From: Coprococcus phoceensis | GTDB lineage: Bacteria; Bacillota; Clostridia; Lachnospirales; Lachnospiraceae | DNA: 64,000 nt | Assembly (NCBI RefSeq): GCF_900104635.1 | Contig: NZ_FNWC01000007.1 | Location: 1-64,000, forward strand | Direction of reading: 5' to 3' | Shown: piece after piece, positions 38,993 through 46,737 of the stretch | How the letters are laid out: every line of letters begins with the position of its first letter | Position numbering within the stretch: position 1 is the stretch's first letter | The notes under the pieces: generated by a model | Databases searched by the model: none | The model's input: the letters and a program-made list of their open reading frames with translations, nothing else | Told to the model about the DNA's origin: nothing | Translations under genes and position numbers: made by a program

Positions 38993-39480
38993 TGAAAAAA
39001 TCAACAATTGCACTGATTGTGGCGGCTTTTGTATGTCTGGGACTTTCTGTATTTTCTGTAAAAGCCTCAGTGGTAAGAACAAATGATGCCATTCAAAATA
39101 TCGGAGAAGTAACTTATACAGAGGAATCAAAAGCAAAAATCGATCGTGCAGTAAAATATTATAATGCATTAGATCCGAATTTTGATCTCAAAAAGAAGAT
39201 TAAAAATATGAATGTATTTAATGCGGCAAAAATAGAATATGCACGTCTGGCAATTAAAGCGGCAAGTGTTGCAGATGCAAGAAAGACTGTAGAAGGCTAT
39301 TCCTTTGATGATGTGAAAAAATATGTAACAGAAGCAAGAGAAGTGATTGACAGCTATCTGACAGCTGATCAATATACTCTTATCGAAAATTATGCAGACC
39401 TGATAGAGTTGGAATCTGAATATACTTCAACAGGAAGTTCCGGTGGTTCTTCGGAAGAAGTATCTATTCCAATGTGTTAG
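38992..39480 (+). CDS. Secreted protein of unknown function ending in Cys
   Basis: A 162-residue product not recognised. Signal peptide about residues 1-26 (STIALIVAAFVCLGLSVFS). The mature part is helical and charged, ending in a Ser/Gly linker and the residues PMC. The only Cys after the signal is the very last residue, which is unusual. It is overlapped by the symporter gene and followed by the lipoprotein gene 23 bases on, so it probably serves the same uptake or redox unit. Confidence 0.6.
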   Translation: MKKSTIALIVAAFVCLGLSVFSVKASVVRTNDAIQNIGEVTYTEESKAKIDRAVKYYNALDPNFDLKKKIKNMNVFNAAKIEYARLAIKAASVADARKTVEGYSFDDVKKYVTEAREVIDSYLTADQYTLIENYADLIELESEYTSTGSSGGSSEEVSIPMC

Positions 39481-39503
39481 GAAAAGATAGGAGGAGATTG
39501 ATC

Positions 39504-41024
39504 ATGAAAAGAAAACTAATCTCTGCTGTTCTTGTTACAGTGATGGCGGCAGGAATGATTACGGGTTGCTCAGGAAAAAACAGCAGCATCAAAAATAATG
39601 TTAAAACTTTAGAAAAAGAAGAACTCAAAGTCTCGAATGCACAACTTTCTTCCCCGGACTATGAGTTTGAAAAAGAATATGCTTACGGTGACTTTAATGC
39701 ACACTCCAAAGCAGATGCAGAACGACAGGATGGAATTGATACGTTTGAGGATAAAGATATTGTATTTCAGGACATCAGCTATGACCAGCTCATTCAGCTT
39801 TTGGGACAGGAAGGAAATTACCTGATTCAGTTGAGCGGTTCATGGTGTCATAACAGCCGTGCAATGAGTCCTTATGTAAATGCATATGCAAAGGAATACG
39901 GAATTGATACTATTTATTCTTATGATTTTAATGTAGATAATGGTGATGACGGTTCTATGTTTGTCCGTATGTCGAACGAAAAGACAACTCTTGGAACAAA
40001 ATACAATTATATGTATGGAGAGTTTGTGTCAAGATATCTTACAAACTTGGATGACTGGATTGCATATCCGTCAGATCACGATACTGCACTTTCTTATACC
40101 AATGCAGAAGGGAAAGAGGTGACAGTCGGAAGATTGCAACAGCCTATTATCTTTCTTTATAACAAAGATAATCAGACAGACTACAGCGGGAAAGGAAATA
40201 CAAGCGGAAAATGTCCAATCATGTATGCTTTTGAGGAGATGGTTGACCGTGACTCCAAAGGTCTTTATGTGAAGGAAACGGACGACGAAGGAAATCCGGT
40301 TCTTGATAAAGAAGGAAATCAGGTAAGAAAGTATGTGACGGATGAGTATACAGCACGTCTAAAACAAATGTTTGAATTTATTAAAACAAATAACATTCAA
40401 TTTTCAAAGTATACAAAAGAAACATATATTCGAGATACATTTAACAGTTACGGAACAGAAGTTTTTGGCTCTGACGAGCAGATAAATATTTACCCGATTA
40501 CATACCGTCAACTGGAATGGTTGCTTGATGAAAAGGGAAATTCGCTTGTGCTCATAGGTGGTTCTGGAAATGAAAAAACACGTGCCATTATTGGACAAAT
40601 CAATCAGTATGCAGTGAAAAACAATGTTCGTGTGTACATGTATGATCCTCAGATTGACGGAGGAATAACTGTTGATAAGTGGGGATACACACAGACAACT
40701 TCTATTTGTGAAGAAAACTCTCCAATTGCGAAAATGTATACAGGATTGATTGACAGACATCTTACAAATCTGACAGCAGCAAAAACAACAGAAGATGGCT
40801 ATGCATTGATTCAGGAACCATATTTCTTTGCTTATAATAAAGATGCAAAAGATGAAGATGGTTTTGCTGCACCGATTACGGCTTCTGTGGAATTGCCGTA
40901 TACGACAGATTCTGAAAAGAGATATTATATCGGAAAAGAAAAGAACATGGAAGCATGCAATTCGCAGATTGAGACTGTGTTCGAAAGCTATGCACAGAAT
41001 GTAGGTATAGAATTAGAAAAATAG
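39504..41024 (+). CDS. Lipoprotein with two thioredoxin-like segments
   Basis: A 506-residue surface lipoprotein: signal peptide ending in ITGC (Cys about residue 22). Two similar segments follow. The first, YDQLIQLL...NYLIQLSGSWCHNSRAMSPY, resembles a thioredoxin strand and active-site turn with WCxxS in place of WCxxC. The second, YRQLEWLL...NSLVLIGGSGNEKTRAI, has the same frame with Gly-Asn instead of Cys. Each is followed by an interrupted Trx-like strand (PIIFLYNKD, PYFFAYNKD). So one half keeps a single Cys and the other none. ATG 39504 follows GGAGGAG. It is the last gene of the symporter unit. Function unknown; a thiol/disulphide-binding role is inference. Confidence 0.65.
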   Translation: MKRKLISAVLVTVMAAGMITGCSGKNSSIKNNVKTLEKEELKVSNAQLSSPDYEFEKEYAYGDFNAHSKADAERQDGIDTFEDKDIVFQDISYDQLIQLLGQEGNYLIQLSGSWCHNSRAMSPYVNAYAKEYGIDTIYSYDFNVDNGDDGSMFVRMSNEKTTLGTKYNYMYGEFVSRYLTNLDDWIAYPSDHDTALSYTNAEGKEVTVGRLQQPIIFLYNKDNQTDYSGKGNTSGKCPIMYAFEEMVDRDSKGLYVKETDDEGNPVLDKEGNQVRKYVTDEYTARLKQMFEFIKTNNIQFSKYTKETYIRDTFNSYGTEVFGSDEQINIYPITYRQLEWLLDEKGNSLVLIGGSGNEKTRAIIGQINQYAVKNNVRVYMYDPQIDGGITVDKWGYTQTTSICEENSPIAKMYTGLIDRHLTNLTAAKTTEDGYALIQEPYFFAYNKDAKDEDGFAAPITASVELPYTTDSEKRYYIGKEKNMEACNSQIETVFESYAQNVGIELEK

Positions 41025-41046
41025 GTAGATATATGGTTATAGAAAT

Positions 41047-41085
41047 ACCACTCCATCGCTCGCCAAAGTTTTGGAGTGGTTTTCT
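41047..41085 (+). terminator. Terminator of the symporter operon
   Basis: ACCACTCCA ... TGGAGTGGT stem followed by TTTTCT, 22 bases after the lipoprotein stop. Confidence 0.85.
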
Positions 41086-41098
41086 ATGCTCTAAAACA

Positions 41099-41158
41099 TT
41101 ATCTGATAAACGTAAAAACGAATGTTAGTAATGCCAAAATGAACATTCCAAAAGCCAT
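41099..41158 (-). other. Hydrophobic mini-ORF resembling a holin-like toxin, possibly degenerate
   Basis: The minus strand encodes MAFGMFILALLTFVFTFIR and a stop (19 residues). The frame is open upstream for 9 more codons (DPFDFKDL...) to near the coaBC stop, but no ATG lies there: the nearest ATG (in ATATGATCC) is one base out of frame. The composition resembles the short holin-like toxin peptides of Firmicutes. No ribosome site and no antisense RNA promoter was identified. Confidence 0.3.
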
Positions 41159-41180
41159 CAGGTCTTTGAAATCAAAAGGA

Positions 41181-42380
41181 TCATATCAATGTTAGCTTTT
41201 CAAGAATCTTATCTAAAATTTGTTTTGCCGCTTCGGCTTTTGTCATAATGTCTAATGCGAGTTCTTCTTCTTTTGTAATCATCGTAATGACATTCGTATC
41301 GGTTCCGAATCCGGCACCGGACACTTTTAAATTGTTTGCAATAATCATATCGAGATGTTTCTTTTCCAGTTTCGCACGGGAATTCTCTAACATATTTTCT
41401 GTTTCCATAGAAAAGCCACATAAAAATTGGTGATTTTTTTTGTGTTCTCCTAAGTGCTTCAAAATATCTTTCGTGCGCTCTAATGGAATACAGAGAGAGT
41501 CGTCTGACTTTTTCATCTTTTCATCACTGACAGAGGCAGGACGATAATCTGCCACAGCGGCAGCTTTGATGATAATGTCCTGAGTATCGGAACAAGAAGT
41601 TACGGCATCAAACATTTCTTCAGCACTTTTAATAGAAATCGTATTGACAAATGGTGGTTTCGGAAGTGAAGTAGGTCCAGTGACTAAAGTTACATTGGCA
41701 CCGCGGAGCATTGCGCAGTTTGCAATGGCATACCCCATTTTTCCGGTAGAATGATTGGTAATATAGCGAACAGGGTCGATCGCTTCTGTGGTTGGTCCGG
41801 CGGTGACAAGGACATTTAATCCTTTCATATCTTTTTCATATGCGATTTCTTTTAAGATATAGTCTAGTAAAGTCTCTGGATCAGGGAGTTTTCCTTCTCC
41901 TACGTCACGGCAGGCAAGCATTCCGGTTGCCGGATCAATCACCTCAAATCCGTAATCTTTTAATTTCAGCAGATTGTCCTGTGTAATCTGGTTCTGATAC
42001 ATCTGTGTGTTCATTGCCGGCGAAATGATTTTTTTACAGGTACATGCGAGTGTTGTAGTTGTAAGCATGTCATCAGCAAGTCCATTTGCCAGTTTGGCGA
42101 TAACATTGGCAGTTGCAGGAGCGATTAAAACGACATCTGCCTGTTTGGAGAGCGCCACATGCTCTACATTATATTGAAAATTTCGATCAAATGTATCAAC
42201 AAGACAACGATTGTTTGTCAATGTTTCGAATGTAATCGGATGGATAAAATTTGTTGCGTTCTTTGTCATGATAACATGGACATTACAATGAAGCTTTACA
42301 AGCATGCTGGCAAGATTGGCGATTTTGTAGGCGGCAATACTTCCCGTAACACCTAAAATAACAGTTTTTCCCTTTAACAT
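41181..42380 (-). CDS. coaBC: Bifunctional phosphopantothenoylcysteine decarboxylase/synthetase CoaBC
   Basis: Two consecutive steps of coenzyme A synthesis. The N-terminal flavin domain (residues 1-180) has GVTGSIAAYKIANLASML, PATANVIAKLANGLADD and PAMNTQMY. The C-terminal CTP-dependent domain has NVLVTAGPTTEAIDPVRYITNHSTGKMGYAIA and AAVADYRPA. Length (399) is normal. It is divergent from the pantothenate-transporter/coaX operon, so the three CoA genes form one locus with a shared intergenic region. Confidence 0.94.
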   Translation of the reverse strand: MLKGKTVILGVTGSIAAYKIANLASMLVKLHCNVHVIMTKNATNFIHPITFETLTNNRCLVDTFDRNFQYNVEHVALSKQADVVLIAPATANVIAKLANGLADDMLTTTTLACTCKKIISPAMNTQMYQNQITQDNLLKLKDYGFEVIDPATGMLACRDVGEGKLPDPETLLDYILKEIAYEKDMKGLNVLVTAGPTTEAIDPVRYITNHSTGKMGYAIANCAMLRGANVTLVTGPTSLPKPPFVNTISIKSAEEMFDAVTSCSDTQDIIIKAAAVADYRPASVSDEKMKKSDDSLCIPLERTKDILKHLGEHKKNHQFLCGFSMETENMLENSRAKLEKKHLDMIIANNLKVSGAGFGTDTNVITMITKEEELALDIMTKAEAAKQILDKILEKLTLI

Positions 42381-42478
42381 AATTTGAAATCCTCTGCTTT
42401 CTGAATGGTTTGTAAATTATTCTAGCACATATTTAGAAAAAGTGTACGCAAATTTTGTGTTTATTTTTGAAAACATGG

Positions 42479-42508
42479 TTGTTTTCGTGTGAAGGAGGAT
42501 GGTATACT
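42479..42508 (+). promoter_or_regulatory. Candidate promoter of the panT-coaX operon
   Basis: TTGTTT and TATACT with an 18-bp spacer. A start about 42515 gives a leader of roughly 155 nt. Confidence 0.55.
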
Positions 42509-42514
42509 GAGAAA

Positions 42515-42660
42515 GTAACTCCGTTGCAGTTCACGGAATTCAATTCCTTTCATCAACACACGACATCAGACGTTTCCATGCGAGCATGAGCGTTCTCAGA
42601 CGTATGTGTATGTGTGAACTGGAGCGATATGTATTGTATCTCGTAAGAGAATGATAACAA
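42515..42660 (+). promoter_or_regulatory. Structured 5' leader of the pantothenate transporter operon
   Basis: CAGTTCAC (about 42535) pairs with GTGAACTG (about 42612), extended by CTC/GAG after a five-base bulge. Inside are GGAATT-C-AATTCC, CATG-CGAG-CATG with outer ACG/CGT pairing, and a GACATC/GATGTC-poor, CA/TG-rich arm. Such a closed multi-branch leader over a vitamin-precursor transporter suggests an RNA regulatory element, for example of the pan-motif kind. The consensus could not be checked. A second, later weak hairpin (TCTCGTAAGAGA) precedes GGAGG. Confidence 0.45.
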
Positions 42661-42670
42661 GGAGGAAAAA

Positions 42671-43327
42671 ATGAATAACAAAGCAAAGAGTGACGGAAGG
42701 TCACAGACACTTGGCATGGTACAGGTTGCACTGTTCGCGGCACTGATTATTATCATGGCATTTACCCCATTCTTAGGATATATCCCGCTTGGATTTACAA
42801 GGGCGACGATTATCCATGTACCGGTTATTATCGGTTCTATTTTACTTGGTCCAAAGAAAGGCGCTGTTTTAGGAGGCATTTTTGGACTGACGAGTTTTAT
42901 TAATAATACGATGAATCCGACAGTGACATCGTTTGTGTTTACACCGTTTTATTCACTCGGTGAGATGCAGGGGGGGATCGGAAGTATTATTATCTGTTTT
43001 GTCCCACGTATTTTAGTTGGGATTATTCCGTATTTTGTATTTAAAGTATTGTATAAGGAAATGAAGTCCAAAGGATCAGGCATGCTGGTAGCTTTAGGAA
43101 TTGCAGGGCTTGCGGGATCTTTTGTCAACACATTGTTAGTAATGAATTTGATTTTTGTGTTTTTTAGAGATGCCTATGCAGCGGCAAATGGAGTTGCGGC
43201 AAATGCGGTGTATGGCTTTATTTTATCCATCATTGCGATGAATGGAATACCTGAGGCGATTGTTGCGGCAGTGATTGTGGCAGTTGTCGGAAGAACGCTG
43301 TTGAAATCGCGTCTCGTGACAGGATAG
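42671..43327 (+). CDS. panT: ECF transporter S component, probably pantothenate (PanT)
   Basis: A 218-residue membrane protein of about six helices that binds the vitamin and docks to a shared ECF ATPase/T module, not encoded here. ALFAALIIIMAFTPFLGYIPLG near the start and AVLGGIFGLTSFINNTMNPTVTSF are S-component features. The pantothenate assignment comes from context: pantothenate kinase follows by 13 bases and coaBC lies divergently upstream. AGGAGG is 7 bases before the ATG. Confidence 0.87.
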   Translation: MNNKAKSDGRSQTLGMVQVALFAALIIIMAFTPFLGYIPLGFTRATIIHVPVIIGSILLGPKKGAVLGGIFGLTSFINNTMNPTVTSFVFTPFYSLGEMQGGIGSIIICFVPRILVGIIPYFVFKVLYKEMKSKGSGMLVALGIAGLAGSFVNTLLVMNLIFVFFRDAYAAANGVAANAVYGFILSIIAMNGIPEAIVAAVIVAVVGRTLLKSRLVTG

Positions 43328-43340
43328 CAGGAGGAAAAAT

Positions 43341-44111
43341 ATGATTCTGGCAATTAATATCGAGAATACGAACACCGTGGTCGGATGTTTTGAAGGTGAA
43401 AATATAGTCTTTGTGGAGAGCATTTCCACGAGCCTGACAAGAACAGGGCTGGAGTATGCAATTAGTTTTAAAAATATATTTGAATTACATGGCTTGAATA
43501 TGAATCAGATAGAGGGAACGATTATCGCATCTGTGGTGCCCCCGGTGACAAATGTTGTAAAAGAGGCGGCAAAGAGGATTTCCGAAAATGAGGTGTTGAT
43601 TATCGAACCGGGAGTGAAGACCGGATTGAATATTATGATGGATCAGCCGGGACAGGTGGGGAGTGACCTGGTGGCAAATGCAGTAGCAGGGATAGCAGAG
43701 TACCCACTTCCGCTCATTGTAGTCAACATGGGAACAGCGACGACCCTTTCTGTGATTGATGCAAAAAAACATTATATCGGAGGAATGATTATTCCGGGAG
43801 TCCGGATTTCTTCGGAATCTCTGACGCAAGGAACGGCGCAGCTTCCGAAAATCAGTTTGGAACGGCCGAAAAAGGTTATTGGAAGTAATACGGTGGAATG
43901 TATGAAAAGTGGAATCATTTATGGGACTGCTGCCTGTATAGATGGCTCCATTGCCAGCATTGAGAGAGAATTGAAAGAAAAAGCGGCAGCTATTGTTGCG
44001 ACCGGGGAGGCTGCGAAGTATATCGTTCCCCATTGCGGTCGGAATATGTTTTTAGATGAAAATTTATTGTTGAAAGGTCTAAAACTCATATATGAAAAGA
44101 ATCAGAAATAG
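43341..44111 (+). CDS. coaX: Type III pantothenate kinase
   Basis: Phosphorylates pantothenate, the first step of CoA synthesis. The 256-residue protein has the acetate-kinase-type phosphate loop as ILAINIENTNTVVGCF, where the usual N-terminal Asp of DxGNT is Asn-Ile-Glu-Asn. ASVVPPVTN, GSDLVANAVAG and NMGTATTLSVIDA follow, together with the GGMIIPGVRISSESL loop. The D-to-E/N difference in the first motif is worth noting, but the rest fits CoaX. AGGAGG precedes the ATG. Confidence 0.9.
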   Translation: MILAINIENTNTVVGCFEGENIVFVESISTSLTRTGLEYAISFKNIFELHGLNMNQIEGTIIASVVPPVTNVVKEAAKRISENEVLIIEPGVKTGLNIMMDQPGQVGSDLVANAVAGIAEYPLPLIVVNMGTATTLSVIDAKKHYIGGMIIPGVRISSESLTQGTAQLPKISLERPKKVIGSNTVECMKSGIIYGTAACIDGSIASIERELKEKAAAIVATGEAAKYIVPHCGRNMFLDENLLLKGLKLIYEKNQK

Positions 44112-44118
44112 TGCTTTA

Positions 44119-44146
44119 GATGGCGGTTTTAAATATAACCGCCATC
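44119..44146. terminator. Possible bidirectional hairpin between coaX and the SDR gene
   Basis: GATGGCGGTT and AACCGCCATC form a perfect 10-bp stem with an 8-nt A/T loop, overlapping the end of the minus-strand gene. There is no T-tract on either side. Confidence 0.5.
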
Positions 44147-44863
44147 CAGACCGATGATTTGACCGGTCAGATAGGAAGGACTGTTGACAAGATTCCATAC
44201 CAAATCAGCGACTTCCTGCGGTGTGCCGAAACGCCCCGCAGGAATTTCTTCTTCAAAGGCAGATTTTTCTTCTGCGCTCAGTTGGGCATTCATGCTCGTC
44301 TCAATCGCCCCACATGCGATAGCATTTACCTGAATATTACTTGGAGCAAGCTCTTTGGCAAGCGCCCGCGTAAGCCCGTGGATACCGGATTTTGTTGCGG
44401 AATAGGCAGCTTCGCAGGAGGCGCCGACTGTTCCCCACATCGAGGATATGTTGATAATCTTACCGGATTTTTTTGACACCATTTTTGGAATTGCTTCACG
44501 GGAGCAGTAAAATACAGAGGAAAGATTCGTGTCCAGAAGATTGCACCATTCTTCATCGCTCATATCGCTTAGCAGACCAATGTGAGCAATTCCCGCATTG
44601 TTGACAAGTACATCCAGACAGTCGTATTTTGTGTAAATCATCTCGTACAGCTCTTTGACAGAATGTGGATTTCCTACATCGCCGATAAAAATATCGCAGG
44701 AGCCGTAAGGAATTGCTTCGATTGCAGATTTTACGGATTCCAGTTCTGAGATGGAGTGACGACAATTTAAGAATACGTGGTAATTATTTTGTGCAAATGT
44801 CATTGCAATGGCACGTCCGATCCCACGGGAAGCACCAGTGACTAATACCGTTTTTTTGTGCAT
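44129..44863 (-). CDS. SDR-family reductase, possibly EF-P 5-aminopentanone reductase
   Basis: A 244-residue NAD(P)H-dependent short-chain dehydrogenase: cofactor loop TGASRGIGRAIA, NNAGIAH, catalytic Ser in NISSMWG and the YSATK Tyr/Lys pair. The wording ISSMWGTVGASCEAAYSATKSGIHGL and the C-terminal IIGLDGG resemble the YmfI branch, which reduces 5-aminopentanone on EF-P in Bacillus, more than lipid-synthesis FabG. The window has no efp gene to support this. The ribosome site is GGAAATGAGGAA. It is convergent with coaX. Confidence 0.8.
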   Translation of the reverse strand: MHKKTVLVTGASRGIGRAIAMTFAQNNYHVFLNCRHSISELESVKSAIEAIPYGSCDIFIGDVGNPHSVKELYEMIYTKYDCLDVLVNNAGIAHIGLLSDMSDEEWCNLLDTNLSSVFYCSREAIPKMVSKKSGKIINISSMWGTVGASCEAAYSATKSGIHGLTRALAKELAPSNIQVNAIACGAIETSMNAQLSAEEKSAFEEEIPAGRFGTPQEVADLVWNLVNSPSYLTGQIIGLDGGYI

Positions 44864-44941
44864 AAAAATTCCTCATTTCCTTCGTTGATGACATCATTAT
44901 AGCGTAATTGGGGAGGGGAGGCAATCACAAGGTGGTTTTAG

Positions 44942-44970
44942 TTGACATTCGTCATGAATTAGATTACAAT
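44942..44970 (+). promoter_or_regulatory. Promoter of the arsR gene
   Basis: Consensus TTGACA with TACAAT after exactly 17 bp. The ArsR operator begins 5 bases downstream, over the expected start. Confidence 0.75.
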
Positions 44971-44974
44971 GAAT

Positions 44975-44994
44975 ACATCAAAAATATTTGATGT
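44975..44994. promoter_or_regulatory. ArsR operator 1
   Basis: ACATCAAA-AATA-TTTGATGT, a perfect 8-bp inverted repeat over the transcription start of the arsR gene. An almost identical copy lies at 45342 before the permease gene. Confidence 0.75.
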
Positions 44995-45008
44995 GAGGTG
45001 TCCGTAGA

Positions 45009-45281
45009 ATGAATGGGTATAAAAACGATACGATCATATTTAAAGCACTCTGTGATGAAAAGAGACTTTCGATACTGGAATTGCTCAAAGGCGGTGAAAA
45101 GTGTGCGTGTGTCCTGATGGAAGAATTGAATATCGCTCAGTCTGCGTTATCTTATCACATGAAGATTTTGTGTGAGTCGGGAATAGTAACAAGCAGACAG
45201 GAAGGTAAATGGACGCACTACACCATCAGTAAAAGTGGGAGAGAATATGCAATCAAGAGATTGACGGAACTTACATCCTAG
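45009..45281 (+). CDS. arsR: ArsR-family metalloid-responsive repressor
   Basis: A 90-residue winged-helix repressor. KALCDEKRLSILELLKGGEKCACVLMEELNIAQSALSYHMKIL is the ArsR HTH. The CAC Cys pair in the third helix corresponds to the ELCVCDL metalloid site, which releases DNA on As(III) or organoarsenic binding. Likely autoregulated by the operator over its start and shared with the permease through the second copy. GAGGTG precedes the ATG by 8 bases. Confidence 0.88.
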   Translation: MNGYKNDTIIFKALCDEKRLSILELLKGGEKCACVLMEELNIAQSALSYHMKILCESGIVTSRQEGKWTHYTISKSGREYAIKRLTELTS

Positions 45282-45304
45282 CAGATGAAGAGGAATCGGA
45301 AATA

Positions 45305-45330
45305 AAAAGTCATCATTAGATGGCTTTTAT
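45305..45330 (+). terminator. Terminator between arsR and the permease
   Basis: AAAAGTCATC-ATTA-GATGGCTTTT, a 10-bp stem (one T-G pair) followed by A/T. It separates the genes, so each has its own operator. Confidence 0.6.
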
Positions 45331-45341
45331 AAAAGCCTAAC

Positions 45342-45361
45342 ACATCAAAAATATTTGATAT
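45342..45361. promoter_or_regulatory. ArsR operator 2
   Basis: ACATCAAAAATATTTGATAT differs from operator 1 at one base (position 19) and lies 24 bases before the permease gene. Confidence 0.7.
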
Positions 45362-45385
45362 GAAAAAACAATATGGAGGTGTTGA

Positions 45386-46399
45386 ATGGAGAAGTTAAAA
45401 TTAATGTTTCAATTTTTGCAGGAACAGATACTTGGAATGAAATGGATGAATGAAATTATCGGAAAAGGTTTGTCAGTGTTGGGGGTAGATATTCAAGGAA
45501 GAGTAGGAGGAAGCATTCAGTTTTTCCTATATGATGTGATTAAGATTACGATTTTATTATGCTTGCTTATTTTTATCATATCCTATATTCAAAGCTATTT
45601 TCCACCGGAGAGAAGTAAAAAGATATTAGGAAGATTTCATGGAATATGGGCAAATATAATTTCGGCGTTGCTTGGAACCGTGACTCCGTTTTGCTCGTGT
45701 TCAAGTATTCCAATTTTTATGGGATTTACAAGTGCAGGATTGCCGCTTGGAGTAACATTTTCGTTTTTGATATCTTCACCGATGGTCGATTTGGGAAGTT
45801 TGGTATTGTTGATGAGCATCTTTGGCGCGGAAATTGCATTTGTCTATGTTATCTTAGGACTTGCGATTGCGGTAATAGGAGGTACGCTTATAGAAAAAAT
45901 GCATATGGAAACGTATGTGGAAGAATTTATCAGAAACGCCAGTCATGTGGAGAGTGACTCCCCGACTATCACAAAGCGAGAACGGGTTATGAATGCAAAA
46001 GAACAAGTGCAATGGACATTTCGTAAAGTATTTCCGTATATTTTAGTGGGTGTGGGAATTGGAGCGATTATTCACAATTGGATTCCTCAGACGTGGATTG
46101 AATCCATTTTGGGAAGCAACAATCCGTTTGGCGTAGTCCTTGCAACCTTGGTTGGAATTCCGATGTATGCGGATATTTTCGGGACAATTCCGATTGCGGA
46201 AGCACTGCTTGTAAAAGGGGCGCAACTTGGAACGATTCTTTCTTTTATGATGGCGGTTACAACACTGAGTCTGCCGTCCATGATTATGTTGAAAAAGGCC
46301 GTAAAACCAAAGTTGCTAGGTGTATTTATTACAATTTGTGCGACCGGAATTATAATAGTTGGATATGTGTTTAATGCATTTCATGTATTTTTAATGTAG
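45386..46399 (+). CDS. arsP: ArsP-type organoarsenical efflux permease
   Basis: A 337-residue permease (PF03773 type, eight to ten helices). LGTVTPFCSCSSIPIFMGFTSAGLPLGVTFSFLISSPMVD is the family hallmark with the CSCSS motif, and a second half has GVVLATLVGIPMYADIFGTIPIAEALL. ArsP exports trivalent methyl- and aromatic arsenicals in Campylobacter; other family members move other solutes, so the substrate is inferred from the ArsR context. TATGGAGGTGTTGA precedes the ATG. Confidence 0.85.
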   Translation: MEKLKLMFQFLQEQILGMKWMNEIIGKGLSVLGVDIQGRVGGSIQFFLYDVIKITILLCLLIFIISYIQSYFPPERSKKILGRFHGIWANIISALLGTVTPFCSCSSIPIFMGFTSAGLPLGVTFSFLISSPMVDLGSLVLLMSIFGAEIAFVYVILGLAIAVIGGTLIEKMHMETYVEEFIRNASHVESDSPTITKRERVMNAKEQVQWTFRKVFPYILVGVGIGAIIHNWIPQTWIESILGSNNPFGVVLATLVGIPMYADIFGTIPIAEALLVKGAQLGTILSFMMAVTTLSLPSMIMLKKAVKPKLLGVFITICATGIIIVGYVFNAFHVFLM

Positions 46400-46419
46400 A
46401 TGAGCAGGAGGAGATGAAA

Positions 46420-46710
46420 ATGAAAGAGAAAGTGGCATTTGTATGTGTCCATAATTCTTGCAGAAGTCAGATTGCGGAAGCACTTGGGAAAAGCTTGGCT
46501 TCTGAGATTTTTGAAAGCTATTCAGCAGGTACGGAGACGAAACCACAGATTAATCAAGATGCTGTCCGTTTGATGAAAGAGCAGTATCAGATTGATATGG
46601 AAGAAACACAATATTCAAAACTGTTGTCTGAAATACCACCGGTGGACATTGTCATCACTATGGGATGTAATGTTGACACTACAATGAGATGGCATTATAA
46701 TCTGTGGTAG
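46420..46710 (+). pseudogene. arsC: Truncated ArsC-type arsenate reductase
   Basis: A 96-residue fragment of a thioredoxin-coupled (LMW-phosphatase fold) arsenate reductase, which normally has about 130 residues. The P-loop CVHNSCRSQ (Cys-x5-Arg) and SAGTETKPQIN are intact, and the second redox Cys sits in ITMGCNV. Right after this the sequence turns to DTTMRWHYNLW and stops. The third redox Cys and the terminal EDWGLDDP-type helix are missing. The ATG at 46420 is used because GAGGAG lies at proper distance. Without the third Cys it should not complete the reduction cycle. Confidence 0.75.
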
Positions 46711-46737
46711 AGAAAAGCACGAAAGGGAGGAACTACC

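Noticed and set aside
39504..41024. Calling the lipoprotein a thiol-disulphide oxidoreductase
   Set aside because: The CxxC pair is absent in both halves, so redox catalysis is not supported by the sequence.
42540..42743. A minus-strand peptide in the panT leader
   Set aside because: No ribosome site and it lies over the structured leader; better explained by RNA pairing.
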